Position numbers and translations under genes: made by a program. DNA of 64,000 nucleotides. Source: Thermohalobaculum sp039822785 (GTDB lineage Bacteria; Pseudomonadota; Alphaproteobacteria; Rhodobacterales; Rhodobacteraceae). The notes beneath the pieces are model-generated. The model was not told the DNA's origin. It ran no database searches and saw only the letters and a program-made list of their open reading frames with translations. Shown here one piece after another: positions 27,260 to 36,970 of this stretch; within the stretch, counting starts at the first letter, position 1, and every line of letters begins with the position of its first letter. Location of the stretch: the NCBI GenBank assembly GCA_039822785.1, contig JBCBMO010000001.1, forward strand, positions 620,001-684,000, given 5' to 3'.

Positions 27260-28792
27260 AACGGATCCTGGCCCTGTCGGCCGGCGCGGTCGTCCTGATC
27301 GCGGGCGGCTGGAGCGCGCTCTGGTTCGCCGGGCGCGGCACCGTCGAGGAAGCCATCGACCTGGAGCTCGAGCGCCTCGCCCGCAGCGGCGTCACGGTCG
27401 AGACCGGACCGCGGGAGATCGGCGGCTTCCCCTTCGGCTACACCGTAACGGCACCGGACGTGTCTCTGACCAGCGATCAGGGCCTCTCGCTTACCCTGCC
27501 AAGCCTGCTGGGCATGGTCGAGACGGGGGTGGATGCGCGGGTGACGCTCATGCTGCCCCCGACCGGTACCCTGACGATCGAGGAGGCAGCCAGCCTCGCC
27601 CTGCCCGACTGGGCCATGCCGCCCGCCGGCCGCTACGACTTGACGTTTGACCAGGCCGTGGTGACGCTGGGCCGGGCACCGGCGGGATCAGGACGCGGCG
27701 CCTCGGTCACAGCCCTCGGGATCGCAGCGACCCCCGCCGACCGGGGCACCGCCGAGGCGGATGAGGAGAGCGAGGAGGCCACCCAGACAGCGCCGCTCGA
27801 TGCGCGCCTGTCGCTCGGCGAGCTTGAGGCCACCATCGTCCTGCCCCAGCCCGGCCCCGACGCGATGCGCCGCACCGTCGCGACCGCCGCCACCCTGAGC
27901 TTTAGCCGGGTCGAGGGGGACGGCGAGCAGAACACCGGTCGTCTCGCCCTCGATGCGGAGGGCCTGGTAGTCACGTCGCGGATCGCGCTGGGGCCGGAGC
28001 CGCGCGACCGTCGGATCAGCCTCCAGAGCGGGCCGCTCACGGCGCGCCTCTCCGCCGGCATGGTCCCGGGGGCCCGGGTTGCGGGGGCCGAGGTCGGGGG
28101 CAGCCTGGACATCACGGCCGCGACCGCCGCAGCGCTTGCGACCCTGACCGACGGCGCGATGGAAGCGACGACCACCCTCGACGAGATCACAGCCACGCTT
28201 GCGCAGACCGACCCCGAGGCCCTTGGGGGGGACGGCGCGGCTCGATCGGCTCGACCTGGGCGTGGCTCAACCGGTCGTGGACGAGCCGCGCCCGGGTGAG
28301 ACGATCAGCACCCGGATCTCGGCCGGTATTCTCGAGCTGGACGAAGCGCTTTGGACCCAGATCGACCCGAACGAGGCCCTGCAGCGCCGGCCGGGCCTGG
28401 AGATGCACCTGGAACTGCGCGGCACCCTGCGCGAGGGCGTGCCGGCCACGGCGGGCTGGCTCGCGGCGGAGCGGGTGGCGGTAGACGGCGCGCTCACCGG
28501 CCTGGGCGCCGAGGGCGAGACGGCCCTCGAAATCTCCTTCGACGAGACGGGCATACCGGGCGGGGGCGGCAACCTGCGCTTCTTCAACGCCATGGGGTTG
28601 ATGCGCGACCTGCTCGCCTCAGGCCTAGTGGCACCGGAGCAGGCCGAGATGGTCTTCTTCATGGCCAGCCGCTTCGCCCGGCCGGGGGCGACGGTCCAGG
28701 AGCTGGTGGTGGACGTCGAACTCCGCGACGGGGTGCTGTTCCTGACGCGCCAGCCCATCGCGGGCCTGCCGCCGCTGCCGATCCCGCGCTGA
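27256..28792 (+). pseudogene. DUF2125 family protein, frameshifted at a run of seven G
   Basis: The first frame (from ATG 27256) gives a signal-anchored protein, MKRILALSAGAVVLIAGGW, then IGGFPFGYTVTAPDV, characteristic of DUF2125, and runs to ...TDPEALGG. The remainder, ARLDRLDLGVAQPVVDEP through GLPPLPIPR, is in the +1 frame and ends at 28792. The break falls at seven consecutive G at 28225-28231; with six G the frame would be continuous at about 511 residues, normal for the family. It may be a real frameshift, a sequencing error or slippage-prone expression. It is coupled to the helicase gene. Confidence 0.85.
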
Positions 28793-28831
28793 GGGCGCCG
28801 CCAACCGCGCGCTAGGGGCGCTGCCCCTGCG

Positions 28832-29152
28832 CTACCGGGTCGGCAGGGGCCGAAAGCCCTGAAGGCGGGCATTCTCCTCCGCGCTGAGGCGATCGCGAAA
28901 CCCTTGGGTCGAGGCGCCGATGACCTTGCCGTTCGGCGCCATGCGGCGCCAGCGCATCGCACCGCGCTTGTCCTTGTAGAACTCCCACTTGTCGATCGGC
29001 ATGACCCCCCGGGTCATGTTGGCCTCACAGGTGGCTCGATCCGGAAAGCCCTCGCAGGCTGCGCCGATCACCGTGCCGTCGGACAGACGACGCCGCCAGC
29101 GCCAGGCACCCTGCCGATCCCGATAAACTTCGAAACGACCGTTGCTTGCCAC
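28832..29152 (-). CDS. DUF1508 (YegP-like) protein, two repeats
   Basis: About 106 residues made of two YegP/DUF1508 repeats: FEVYRDRQGAWRWRRRLSDG then WEFYKDKRGAMRWRRMAPNG, each followed by VIGA..GF.DR. Function of the family is not known. GTG at 29152 has GGGAGG five bases upstream; the frame could start at a GTG at 29164. Confidence 0.85.
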   Translation of the reverse strand: MASNGRFEVYRDRQGAWRWRRRLSDGTVIGAACEGFPDRATCEANMTRGVMPIDKWEFYKDKRGAMRWRRMAPNGKVIGASTQGFRDRLSAEENARLQGFRPLPTR

Positions 29153-29451
29153 GCGACCTCCCACCTTCGCCCTTTGTCGTATGCGTAAATTCCGATCCGA
29201 GACGAGGAAGGCAAAGGGAAAGCTTCAACCGTGGGCTGTGGATAGATTGTGGATGGAGCGAAGAGCGCCTCGGAAGCCCTTCCCCTCGTATCAAAAGCTG
29301 TTGACGGTAGGGGATGAAGGCGACGCCGACTTTTTTTGAGCACCGGCAGCCGCTCCTGCTCGCGGCCCGGCCGGGCGACCCGACTCTGCTGACGGAGATT
29401 CGGGGAGGCCGCTGCCTGTAGGTGGCAGGACCGACTTGCGCTGCGAGGCCG
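29153..29451. other. Intergenic region with two DnaA-box-like nonamers
   Basis: No gene is supported in this 299-base stretch between two minus-strand genes. It contains TGTGGATAG (29237-29245) and TGTGGATGG (29248-29256), one and two mismatches from the DnaA-box complement TGTGGATAA, and a run of seven T at 29332-29338. I see no A/T-rich unwinding region or origin-type neighbours. Confidence 0.4.
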
Positions 29452-30333
29452 TTACCGAAGGCGGGTGAAGGTCCCGTCGAGCTGCGAAAGATCGTCGAGA
29501 TAGCGCGCCTGCAGGGCTTCGCGCACCGACCCCGGAATGAGCGTCAGAACCTCGCCGTCCTGGCGCGGGTTGTCGGCATAGATCTGCTCAACCTCCCGCC
29601 GCCAGGCCTTGAGCGGCAAGCTGGGGTCGAGCTTGCCGACCGCGTCAATCGCCGCCATGCCAGGCGAGACCCTGCTGTCGGCGGCATCGATCGAGGGCAT
29701 CTCGACCTCCGGGTCGCCCAGGAAGGCGCGCAGGATCGAGAGGCCGTCGTCACGATAATCCTCGAAGGCCCAGAAATGGATCTGGGCGCCGGGCAAACGG
29801 GCCTGGATGCGATCGAGCAGATTGGGCCAGCCCGATTGCCCTTCGAGGATCTTCTCGGCGCTTTGCCGCACGGCATCGGCGGGGATCATGCGGGTCCGCA
29901 GGATCTCGAAGTAGCTCGACACCAGCAGCGCCTCGTAGCTGCGCACCCCGATGTAGATCTTGGGCGTGCCGATCCCGGGGAAGTAACGGAACAGATCCAG
30001 GCCGCGTAGACTGGGATAAAAGGGCGCCTCCAACAGGCCGGTCGCCCAGCCGAGCACGTCCTCGCTGGAGAGCACGACGCGCTGGGCGCCCGCGATCTGC
30101 GCCTGCAGGAGCGGAACGTGATGCAGGACGAGCCGCGCCGTGCGCCGCACGTCCCGGATCCCGCGTTTGCGGCCCGCAGCGACGCGGGTGGCGGCGATGG
30201 CGTGGTCGTGGGGAATGATCCGGGTGCCGCGCGCCGCCTGTTGCTCGCTGACGCGTTGCAAGACCTGCTGGAGATGCGTCGTCGCCGTCTTGTGGACACC
30301 GATATGGATGCGCCAATCGCGCGAACGGGCCAT
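29452..30333 (-). CDS. Sulfotransferase-like P-loop protein
   Basis: About 293 residues. The N-terminal WRIHIGVHKTATTHLQ is the loop typical of bacterial sulfotransferase-fold proteins (KTxTT type), and IYIGVRSYEALLVSSYFEIL with QIHFWAFEDYRDD match later conserved elements. Donor and acceptor unknown; in this group such proteins often modify cell-surface glycans. The ATG at 30333 has GGAGG five bases upstream, which is why the longer frame to 30345 is not used. Confidence 0.7.
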   Translation of the reverse strand: MARSRDWRIHIGVHKTATTHLQQVLQRVSEQQAARGTRIIPHDHAIAATRVAAGRKRGIRDVRRTARLVLHHVPLLQAQIAGAQRVVLSSEDVLGWATGLLEAPFYPSLRGLDLFRYFPGIGTPKIYIGVRSYEALLVSSYFEILRTRMIPADAVRQSAEKILEGQSGWPNLLDRIQARLPGAQIHFWAFEDYRDDGLSILRAFLGDPEVEMPSIDAADSRVSPGMAAIDAVGKLDPSLPLKAWRREVEQIYADNPRQDGEVLTLIPGSVREALQARYLDDLSQLDGTFTRLR

Positions 30334-30442
30334 CCCAGCCTCCACTCAACCCTCGCCGCCGCCCCAGCGGGCCTGCAGGCACTACACAATGGCCGAGGGC
30401 TCGTCACGTCCCACGTCGCCGGAGGATCTAGCGAAAGATGAA

Positions 30443-30517
30443 TGGTGCTGCCGGAGAGATTTGAACTCTCGGCCTCTCCCTTACCAAGGGAGTGCTCTAC
30501 CCCTGAGCTACGGCAGC
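30443..30517 (-). tRNA. tRNA-Thr(GGT)
   Basis: Complete cloverleaf on the minus strand: acceptor GCTGCCG pairing with CGGCAGC, D-arm GCTCAGGGGTAGAGC, anticodon stem CTCCC/GGGAG with loop TTGGTAA (anticodon GGT), T-arm GAGAGTTCAAATCTCTC and an encoded CCA end. Confidence 0.96.
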
Positions 30518-30664
30518 GCTGGCGCGGCGGCAATGCAGCCTGCCGCGCGACGGCGGTTACCTACCCGAGCGCACGAGATTTGCAAGCCATAACCGCGGGC
30601 CCAAGCCGCCCCTCGCGCGGAGGGTTCTGGACCGCGGCGGCGCGGCGGCCTAGACACCCACGCC

Positions 30665-30865
30665 ATGACCAAGGACCGGGACACGACCCGCGACGACCGC
30701 CTGGCAGCGGCGCTGCGCGCGAACCTCAAGCGGCGCAAGGCACAGTCGCGGGCTCGTCAGCCCGAGAAGACCGAGGCAGAGACGACTGAGGCGGCAAGGC
30801 AGACCAGGCAGACCGGGCAAACCGGCGCGAGCAGAGAGATGGAAGATGGACAAGATCCAGATTGA
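30665..30865 (+). CDS. Small charged protein upstream of murA
   Basis: A 66-residue, highly charged protein (MTKDRDTTRDDRLAAALRAN then LKRRKAQSRAR and a Thr/Gln/Glu-rich tail). It overlaps the murA start by 20 bases in another frame. Similar short basic proteins precede murA in related genomes to my knowledge, but no function is established. Disordered by composition. Confidence 0.55.
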   Translation: MTKDRDTTRDDRLAAALRANLKRRKAQSRARQPEKTEAETTEAARQTRQTGQTGASREMEDGQDPD

Positions 30866-32123
30866 GGGCGGCGGCGCGCTGCACGGCGAGATCGAGATCT
30901 CGGGCGCCAAGAACGCCTGTCTGGCGCTGATGCCGGCGGCGCTGTTGAGCGAGGCGCCCGTCACCCTGTCGGGCGCGCCGCGCCTGTCGGACATTCGCAC
31001 CATGACGGATCTCTTGCGCTCGCTGGGCGTCGAGATTGCGGCGCTGGACGAGGGGCGCGTTCTGGCCCTCTGCGCCACGACGCTCGGCACGCCCCATGCG
31101 GACTATGAGATCGTGCGCAAGATGCGCGCCTCGATCCTGGTGCTGGGGCCGCTGCTGGCGCGCTGCGGCGTGGCGGAGGTCTCGCTGCCCGGCGGCTGCG
31201 CGATCGGGGCGCGACCCGTCGATCTTCACCTCACGGCGATGGAGGCACTGGGCGCCGAGATCACGCTGGAGGACGGCTATGTAAAGGCCCGGGCGCCGCA
31301 GGGGCTGAAGGGTGCGCAGATCACCTTCCCCTTCGTCTCGGTCGGCGCGACGGAGAACGCGCTGATGGCGGCTGTCCTGGCGGAGGGCACCACGGTGCTG
31401 GAGAACGCCGCGCGGGAGCCCGAGATCGTGGACCTCGCCGCCTGCCTGAGCGCCATGGGCGCCAAGATCGAGGGGGCGGGGGCCGAGCGGATCGTCGTCA
31501 CCGGCGTCACCTCGCTGGGCGGTGCGACCCACCGGGTGCTGCCCGACCGCGTGGAGATGGGCACGTATATGATCGCCCCTGCCATCGCGGGCGGCGAGGT
31601 GGTGCTGAAGGGTGCCGACCGCGCCTTGGTCGCGGCCCTCGCGACGGTGCTTGAGGAGGCCGGGATCACCGTCGAGGACACCCCCAAGGGGCTGCGTGTC
31701 GCGCGCGAGAACGGACGGCTCCAGCCCATGCACCTGCGCACCGAGCCCTTTCCCGGCTTCCCCACGGACCTGCAGGCGCAGGCCATGGCGATGCTGGTCA
31801 CCGCCGCCGGCGAAAGCGTGATCGAGGAGCAGATCTTCGAGAACCGCTTCATGCACGTGCCGGAGCTGGCGCGTATGGGCGCCGACATCACCATCCGCGG
31901 CGGTGTGGCCACCATCCGCGGGGTCGAGCGGCTGAAGGGCGCGCCGGTGATGGCAACCGATCTGCGCGCCTCGGTCAGCCTGATCCTCGCGGCCCTGGCG
32001 GCGGAGGGTGTTACCACGGTAAGCCGGGTCTACCATCTGGACCGCGGCTATGAGCGGCTGGAAGAGAAACTCGGCGCATGCGGCGCACAGATCCGCCGCA
32101 TCCGCGAGGAGGACGCGCGATGA
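30846..32123 (+). CDS. murA: UDP-N-acetylglucosamine 1-carboxyvinyltransferase MurA
   Basis: First committed step of peptidoglycan synthesis: transfer of enolpyruvate from PEP to UDP-GlcNAc. 425 residues with the EPSP-synthase-like double domain. K22 and N23 lie in ISGAKNACLAL, and the catalytic Cys is C118 in LPGGCAIGARPVDLHL, so the enzyme is of the fosfomycin-sensitive Cys type. It overlaps the DUF2948 gene by ATGA. Confidence 0.97.
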   Translation: MDKIQIEGGGALHGEIEISGAKNACLALMPAALLSEAPVTLSGAPRLSDIRTMTDLLRSLGVEIAALDEGRVLALCATTLGTPHADYEIVRKMRASILVLGPLLARCGVAEVSLPGGCAIGARPVDLHLTAMEALGAEITLEDGYVKARAPQGLKGAQITFPFVSVGATENALMAAVLAEGTTVLENAAREPEIVDLAACLSAMGAKIEGAGAERIVVTGVTSLGGATHRVLPDRVEMGTYMIAPAIAGGEVVLKGADRALVAALATVLEEAGITVEDTPKGLRVARENGRLQPMHLRTEPFPGFPTDLQAQAMAMLVTAAGESVIEEQIFENRFMHVPELARMGADITIRGGVATIRGVERLKGAPVMATDLRASVSLILAALAAEGVTTVSRVYHLDRGYERLEEKLGACGAQIRRIREEDAR

Positions 32124-32725
32124 ACGACGGCCGGACGCCCGATCCAGAGGATGGCGCCGAGACAGGGCAGCAGACGGGCCTAAAGAGCGGCGAGGATGCG
32201 CGGTTCGAGGAGGCGCCCTTCTCCGACCGCCCGCTGCGCCTGCGCGCGGAGACCGTGGCCGACCTGGAGGTGCTGTCGACCCTGACCCAGGATGCGGTCG
32301 GCAAGATCGCCGAGGTGATGTTCCTGCCGACCAAGCGGCGCTTCGTGATCCTGCTCAACCGCTTCCGCTGGGAGGATGCGGATCGCGCGATCCACGACCG
32401 GCGCCCCTATGAACGGGTGCGCAGCGCGCTGACCGTCGACGATGTCATGGGCGTCCGGGCGCGCGGGGTGGAACGCAAGAACCGAGAGGCGGTCGTGTCG
32501 CTCCTGTCGCTCTCCTTTGCGCCGGCGCCCGATGCGCCCGCGCCGGAAGACACCGAAGGTGCGCTCGACGACGCCCCTGGCGCGGGTGCCGGCACGCTCA
32601 CGATCACCTGCGCCGGAGAGACCGCCTTCGCGCTGGAGGTGGAGGCGCTCTCAGCCTCCCTCACCGATCTGACGCGCCCCTGGCAGGCGCAGGCGGGCCA
32701 GCCGGACCACCCCGATACGCCCTAG
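32120..32725 (+). CDS. DUF2948 family protein
   Basis: About 201 residues. The family core (PLRLRAETVADLEVLSTLTQ, VMFLPTKRRFVILLNRFRWED, RVRSALTVDDVMGVRARG) is intact; the C-terminal part is Pro/Ala-rich then a short beta-rich end. The family is alphaproteobacterial, of unknown function, and is typically found directly after murA as here. ATG at 32120 overlaps the murA stop. Confidence 0.87.
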   Translation: MNDGRTPDPEDGAETGQQTGLKSGEDARFEEAPFSDRPLRLRAETVADLEVLSTLTQDAVGKIAEVMFLPTKRRFVILLNRFRWEDADRAIHDRRPYERVRSALTVDDVMGVRARGVERKNREAVVSLLSLSFAPAPDAPAPEDTEGALDDAPGAGAGTLTITCAGETAFALEVEALSASLTDLTRPWQAQAGQPDHPDTP

Positions 32726-32756
32726 GTCGGGGTGCCCCGATCAAGCCCGCTATCCC

Positions 32757-32804
32757 GGCTGCGATCAGGGCTGTGATCGGGCCTGTGCTCCAGGCTGTGA
32801 TCGG
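32757..32804 (+). repeat. 12-bp intergenic tandem repeat, four imperfect units
   Basis: Four units of 12 bases; units 2 and 4 are both GGCTGTGATCGG, unit 1 differs at two positions and unit 3 at four to five. It lies about 30 bases after the DUF2948 stop. Period and CTG anchor match the arrays at 15191 and 41806. Confidence 0.75.
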
Positions 32805-32929
32805 GGCGGGCATTCCTCGCCGCAGGTGATATGACGGTCGCGTGTCAGTGAGTCGTGCCAGGACGCGCGACCAGGAAAGCGTGCCCCGGGGGGATCGGGC
32901 CCACCCGGGACCAAGGTCGGACAAGCCGC

Positions 32930-33973
32930 ATGGCGAGGATGCAAAACCCAGCAGGGGGCGCCACGGCGCCCGAGGCGTCGGCCGGCGGGTCCGACATCGT
33001 GCCGGCCGCGCATCGCTCCCTCGCCTTCGTCCTGGTCGACGGGTTCTCGATGATCGCGCTGACGGCGGCGATCGAGCCCCTGCGCGCCGCCAACCTGATG
33101 CTGGAGCGCGAGGCCTATCGCTATCAGCTCATCGCACCGGGCGCGCGCCCGACGCGGGCCTCCTCGGGCCTGATGCTGGGCACGGATATTCCGCTGGAGA
33201 CCGCGTCCGAGGCGCTGGATGAGATCGACATCCTGCTGGTGGTGACCGGCATCTCGAAGGACCCCGGCAACGCCGCTGCCCTGCACGGACTGCTGCGCCG
33301 CGCCGCGCGCCGGGGCCTGATCATCGGCTCGCTCTCTGCCGGCGCCTTCGTGCTGGCGCGGGCGGGGCTGTTGGACGGTCACCGCTGCACCGTGCACTGG
33401 GAGTATCAGGGCGCCTTCGAGGAGACCTTTCCGGAGATCGAGTTCTCGCCCGGCCTCTTCGTGATCGACCGGCTGCGCTGGACGGGGTCGGGCGGCATCT
33501 CCTCGATGGACATGATGCTGCACATGATCGCCGCCGACCACGGCGCGACCATGGCCCGGCGGGTGGCCAACAACTTCCAGGTCGACCGCATCCGCAACGC
33601 CGGGATCGAGCAACGCCCAGGGGCGCTCGAGATCCTGGAGACGCTGCCCGCGCCGGTGCAGCAGGTGATCTCGATCATGCGCGCCAACATCGAGACGCCG
33701 TTGTCCATGGCGGCGCTAGCCGCCCGCACCGGGCTGAACCTGCGGCGCATCGAGCGGCTGTTCCAGACGCATCTGGGCGAGAGCCCGGGGCAGTTCTATC
33801 GGCGCATCCGGCTGCAGCGGGCGCGCGAGCTGCTGATGCACACCAACCTCTCGGCGCTCGAGGCCGCGATGATGACCGGGTTCTCGTCCTCCTCCCACTT
33901 CGCCATGGCCTATCAGCGCCAGCATGGGATCCGCCCGTCCGAGACCCGCCGCGCGACCAAGGGCGCCGGCTGA
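32930..33973 (+). CDS. GlxA-family transcriptional regulator
   Basis: About 347 residues. The N-terminal two-thirds is a DJ-1/PfpI-like amidase-type domain (LAFVLVDGFSMIALTAAIEP, LIIGSLSAGAFVLARAG; the usual nucleophile Cys position reads Ser/Ala, so it is probably a sensor only). The C-terminal third is an AraC helix-turn-helix pair with MAALAARTGLNLRRIERLFQ and MMTGFSSSSHFAMAYQR. GlxA-type proteins respond to quaternary amines or related metabolites. The start is uncertain (32930 or 32939). It precedes a dehydrogenase and TRAP genes that it may control. Confidence 0.86.
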   Translation: MARMQNPAGGATAPEASAGGSDIVPAAHRSLAFVLVDGFSMIALTAAIEPLRAANLMLEREAYRYQLIAPGARPTRASSGLMLGTDIPLETASEALDEIDILLVVTGISKDPGNAAALHGLLRRAARRGLIIGSLSAGAFVLARAGLLDGHRCTVHWEYQGAFEETFPEIEFSPGLFVIDRLRWTGSGGISSMDMMLHMIAADHGATMARRVANNFQVDRIRNAGIEQRPGALEILETLPAPVQQVISIMRANIETPLSMAALAARTGLNLRRIERLFQTHLGESPGQFYRRIRLQRARELLMHTNLSALEAAMMTGFSSSSHFAMAYQRQHGIRPSETRRATKGAG

Positions 33974-34105
33974 GTTCCGGCCCACGGCAAAGCCGCAGAA
34001 AAGGCGCGACCGGGCGCCGCAGCCCCGCTACATACGGCGTCCAGAACGTCAGCCCGCCAATCCACAAGACCGGCCCCGATGCCGGCGACCCCGAGGGAGG
34101 GACCC

Positions 34106-35065
34106 ATGACCAAGCCGCGCGTGATCTGCACCCGCAAATGGCCCGAGCGGGTCGAGGCCGCCATGAGCGAGGCCTTCGACTGCACGCTCAATGGCCCGGA
34201 CGAGGCGATGACGGCCGAGGCGCTGAAGACCGCGCTCAACGACTATGACGCCGTCTGCACCACCGTGACCGACAAGGTGAACGCGGAGGTGCTGGCAGCA
34301 CCGGGGCGCGCCAAGGTCCTGGGCCAGTTCGGCGTGGGCTTCAACAACATCGACATCGACGCCGCCAAATCCGCGGGGCTCACCGTCACCAACACGCCCG
34401 GCGTGCTGACCGATGCGACCGCGGACATCGCGCTCACCCTACTCCTCAACGTTTGCCGCCGAACCTTCGAGGGCGAGGCGATGCTGCGCGCGGGCGACTG
34501 GACCGGCTGGCGCCCGACCCAGCTGATGGGCGTGAGCCCCCAGGGCAAGACGCTGGGCATCATCGGCATGGGCCGCATCGGCAAGGCCATGGCCAAGCGC
34601 TGCTACCATGCGCTCGACATGAAGATCGTCTTCTTCGACGCCTTCCCCGTGCCCGACGCGGGCGTGCCCGCCGAGCAGTTGGCGACGGTCGAGGAGGTGC
34701 TCGCGGCCTCGGACATGGTCTCACTCCACTGCCCCGGCGGCGGCGACAACCTGCACCTGATGAACGCCACTCGCTTCGCCGCGATGAAGAAGGGCGCGAT
34801 CATCGTGAACTCCGCCCGCGGCGACGTGATCGACGAGGCGGCGCTGGTGGACAGCCTGGCCTCGGGCCACCTGGGCGGCGCCGGCCTCGACGTCTTCGAG
34901 CGCGAGCCCACGATCACCCAAGCGCTGACCACCATGCCGAACGTCTGCCTGCTGCCGCACCTCGGCTCGGCCACGATCGAGACGCGGGAGGCGATGGGCT
35001 TCACCGTTCTCAAGAACCTCCAGGCGTTCTTCGGCGGCGAGGAGCCGCCCAACCGCGTGGTCTGA
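34106..35065 (+). CDS. D-2-hydroxyacid dehydrogenase (glyoxylate/hydroxypyruvate reductase type)
   Basis: 319 residues of the D-isomer-specific 2-hydroxyacid dehydrogenase family. The substrate loop is GQFGVGFNNIDIDAA, the NAD(P)-binding motif is LGIIGMGRIGKAMAKR, and the catalytic Arg, Glu and His are in IIVNSARGDVID, DVFEREPTI and LLPHLGSATIETR. GGGAGGG precedes the ATG at 34106. Cofactor preference cannot be judged securely. Proximity to a TRAP system suggests it acts on an imported 2-oxo/hydroxy acid. Confidence 0.88.
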   Translation: MTKPRVICTRKWPERVEAAMSEAFDCTLNGPDEAMTAEALKTALNDYDAVCTTVTDKVNAEVLAAPGRAKVLGQFGVGFNNIDIDAAKSAGLTVTNTPGVLTDATADIALTLLLNVCRRTFEGEAMLRAGDWTGWRPTQLMGVSPQGKTLGIIGMGRIGKAMAKRCYHALDMKIVFFDAFPVPDAGVPAEQLATVEEVLAASDMVSLHCPGGGDNLHLMNATRFAAMKKGAIIVNSARGDVIDEAALVDSLASGHLGGAGLDVFEREPTITQALTTMPNVCLLPHLGSATIETREAMGFTVLKNLQAFFGGEEPPNRVV

Positions 35066-35227
35066 CCCGCAGAGGGACACCGCGGGAGGGGTTTTCGCCC
35101 CACGGCACCGCCAGGCCCGATCCGGCTAGATTTGCGCGCCGGCGCTGTTAGGGTGCCGTCATAACGGCTGCGGCGGGGCGCCGCGGCCCTCAAAGAACAC
35201 GTCAACACTTCAGGGAGAGACCGTCAC

Positions 35228-36250
35228 ATGATGACCGGCACCAGCAAGATCGCGATCCTCGCCGCTACCCTCACGCTCTTCGGCGCATCCGAGGCGCTGG
35301 CGACCCAGTGGAACGTCAGCCTCTGGGGTAAGCGCCGAGCCTTCACCGAGCATGTGCACAAGCTCGCCGAGCTGGTCGAGGCGAAGACCAACGGTGAGTT
35401 CACCTTCAACATCAGCTACGGCGGGCTGTCGAACAACCGCGAGAACCTGGACAACATCTCCTTTGGCGCGATCGAGATGGCGCAGTTCTGCGCGGGCTAC
35501 CACCCGGACAAGAACCCCACGATCACCGTGCTGGAGCTGCCCTTCCTGGGCGTCGCGACGCTGGAGGAAGAGGTCGCCGTGGCCCATGCGGTCTTCGAGC
35601 ACCCGGCCACCGTCGCCGACCTCGGCCGCTGGAACGCCAAGCTGCTGATGACCTCGCCGATGCCGCAGTACAACGTGGCCGGCAAGGGCGAGGCGCCGAG
35701 CACGCTGGAGGATTTCGCCAACATGCGCATCCGCGCCACGGGCGGCCTTGGCAAGGCTTTCCAGACCGTCGGTGCGGTGCCGACCTCGGTCACCTCCTCG
35801 GAGGCCTATAACGCCATGGAGTCGGGCGTCGTCGACGCCGTCGCCTTCGCGCAGCACGCGCATCTGGCCTTCCGCACCATCGATCTGGCGGACTATTGGA
35901 CCACCAACCTAAACCCCGGCACGGTGAACTGCCCGGTGGTGGTGAACACCGATGCCTATGCCGCGCTGCCGGACAACTTCCGCACCGCACTGGACGAGAG
36001 CGTGGACGAGTCGATCGCCTACTACCTCGAGAACTACGGCGCGCTCTTCGGCAAGTTCGACTCGATCGTCGAGGAGAAGGGCGTCGAGCGCGTCGAATTC
36101 TCCGCCGACCAGATCGCGGCCTTCAAGGCCAAGGCTGCCGACCCGGTACGCGAGCAGTGGATCGCGGACATGGAGGGCCAGGGCATCCCGGGTCAGGAGC
36201 TCTATGATCTGACGCAGAAGACGCTCGAGGACTTCCGCGCCTCCAACTGA
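35228..36250 (+). CDS. dctP: TRAP transporter solute-binding protein (DctP family)
   Basis: 340 residues, periplasmic. Signal peptide of about 24 residues ending GASEALA|TQWNVSLWG; the DctP core includes FGAIEMAQFCAGYHP and ATGGLGKAFQTVGAVPTSV, which is the Arg-preceded loop region that contacts carboxylates (RIRATGG). It is distinct from the first DctP in the window. GGGAGAG lies ten bases before the ATG. First gene of a dctP-dctQ-dctM set; substrate unknown. Confidence 0.9.
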   Translation: MMTGTSKIAILAATLTLFGASEALATQWNVSLWGKRRAFTEHVHKLAELVEAKTNGEFTFNISYGGLSNNRENLDNISFGAIEMAQFCAGYHPDKNPTITVLELPFLGVATLEEEVAVAHAVFEHPATVADLGRWNAKLLMTSPMPQYNVAGKGEAPSTLEDFANMRIRATGGLGKAFQTVGAVPTSVTSSEAYNAMESGVVDAVAFAQHAHLAFRTIDLADYWTTNLNPGTVNCPVVVNTDAYAALPDNFRTALDESVDESIAYYLENYGALFGKFDSIVEEKGVERVEFSADQIAAFKAKAADPVREQWIADMEGQGIPGQELYDLTQKTLEDFRASN

Positions 36251-36325
36251 GGTCGCTCTCCTCTCTAAGGCCTGTCGCACCGTCGCGTGCGGCGGGCACC
36301 TCAAGACAACACGCGTGAGGGCGCC

Positions 36326-36970
36326 ATGAGCTCGGCCAGCGTGCCCGAGGACGACAGCCTGCTGTCGCGGGCGGACCGCTTTCTCTTCAAGATCGAATAC
36401 GGCTTCGCGGTCGGCGCCGGGGTTTTCATCCTGGTGGTGATGATGGTCTCGGTCGCCAACATCCTGGGCCGGCGCTTCTTCGATCTGCCCGTCCCCGGCT
36501 TTGTCGACTGGATGGAGCAGGCGGTGCCCCTGATCGCCTTTCTCGCCGTCGCCTATTGCCAGCGCCAGGGCGGGCATATCCGCATGGACCTGCTGGTCGG
36601 CGCCCTCAGGGGCCGGGCGCTGTATCTGTTCGAATGGCTGTCGACGCTCTTCATCCTGGTGCTGGTCGTGGTGCTGATCTACGGCTCCTGGCTGCACTTC
36701 GAGCGCTCCTTCGATTGGAACGCGCCCTTCTACAGCCGCGACAGCACCATCGACATCGGCCTGCCGATCTGGCCGGTGAAACTGCTTGTGCCGGTGATGC
36801 TGAGCTTCCTGGCGGTGCGCCTCGCGCTCCAGCTCTGGGCCTTCTCGGTCGCGCTGCGCGACAACCCCGCGGTGCAGGTCGCCGTGCCGCGGATCGAGAG
36901 CGCGGCCGAACAGGCCGAGCACGAGGCCGAGACGCTGCATGACGTCGATACGCGGGAGGGGGCCCGATGA
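36326..36970 (+). CDS. dctQ: TRAP transporter small permease (DctQ family)
   Basis: About 214 residues with four membrane segments, including GAGVFILVVMMVSVANILGR and LIAFLAVAYCQRQGGHIRMD, and an acidic cytoplasmic tail. The ATG at 36326 has GAGGG seven bases upstream. Its stop overlaps the dctM ATG. Confidence 0.87.
   Translation: MSSASVPEDDSLLSRADRFLFKIEYGFAVGAGVFILVVMMVSVANILGRRFFDLPVPGFVDWMEQAVPLIAFLAVAYCQRQGGHIRMDLLVGALRGRALYLFEWLSTLFILVLVVVLIYGSWLHFERSFDWNAPFYSRDSTIDIGLPIWPVKLLVPVMLSFLAVRLALQLWAFSVALRDNPAVQVAVPRIESAAEQAEHEAETLHDVDTREGAR

Noticed and set aside
29153..29451. Chromosome origin suggested by DnaA-like boxes
   Set aside because: Only two imperfect boxes, no A/T-rich region and no dnaA, hemE, parAB or similar neighbours.
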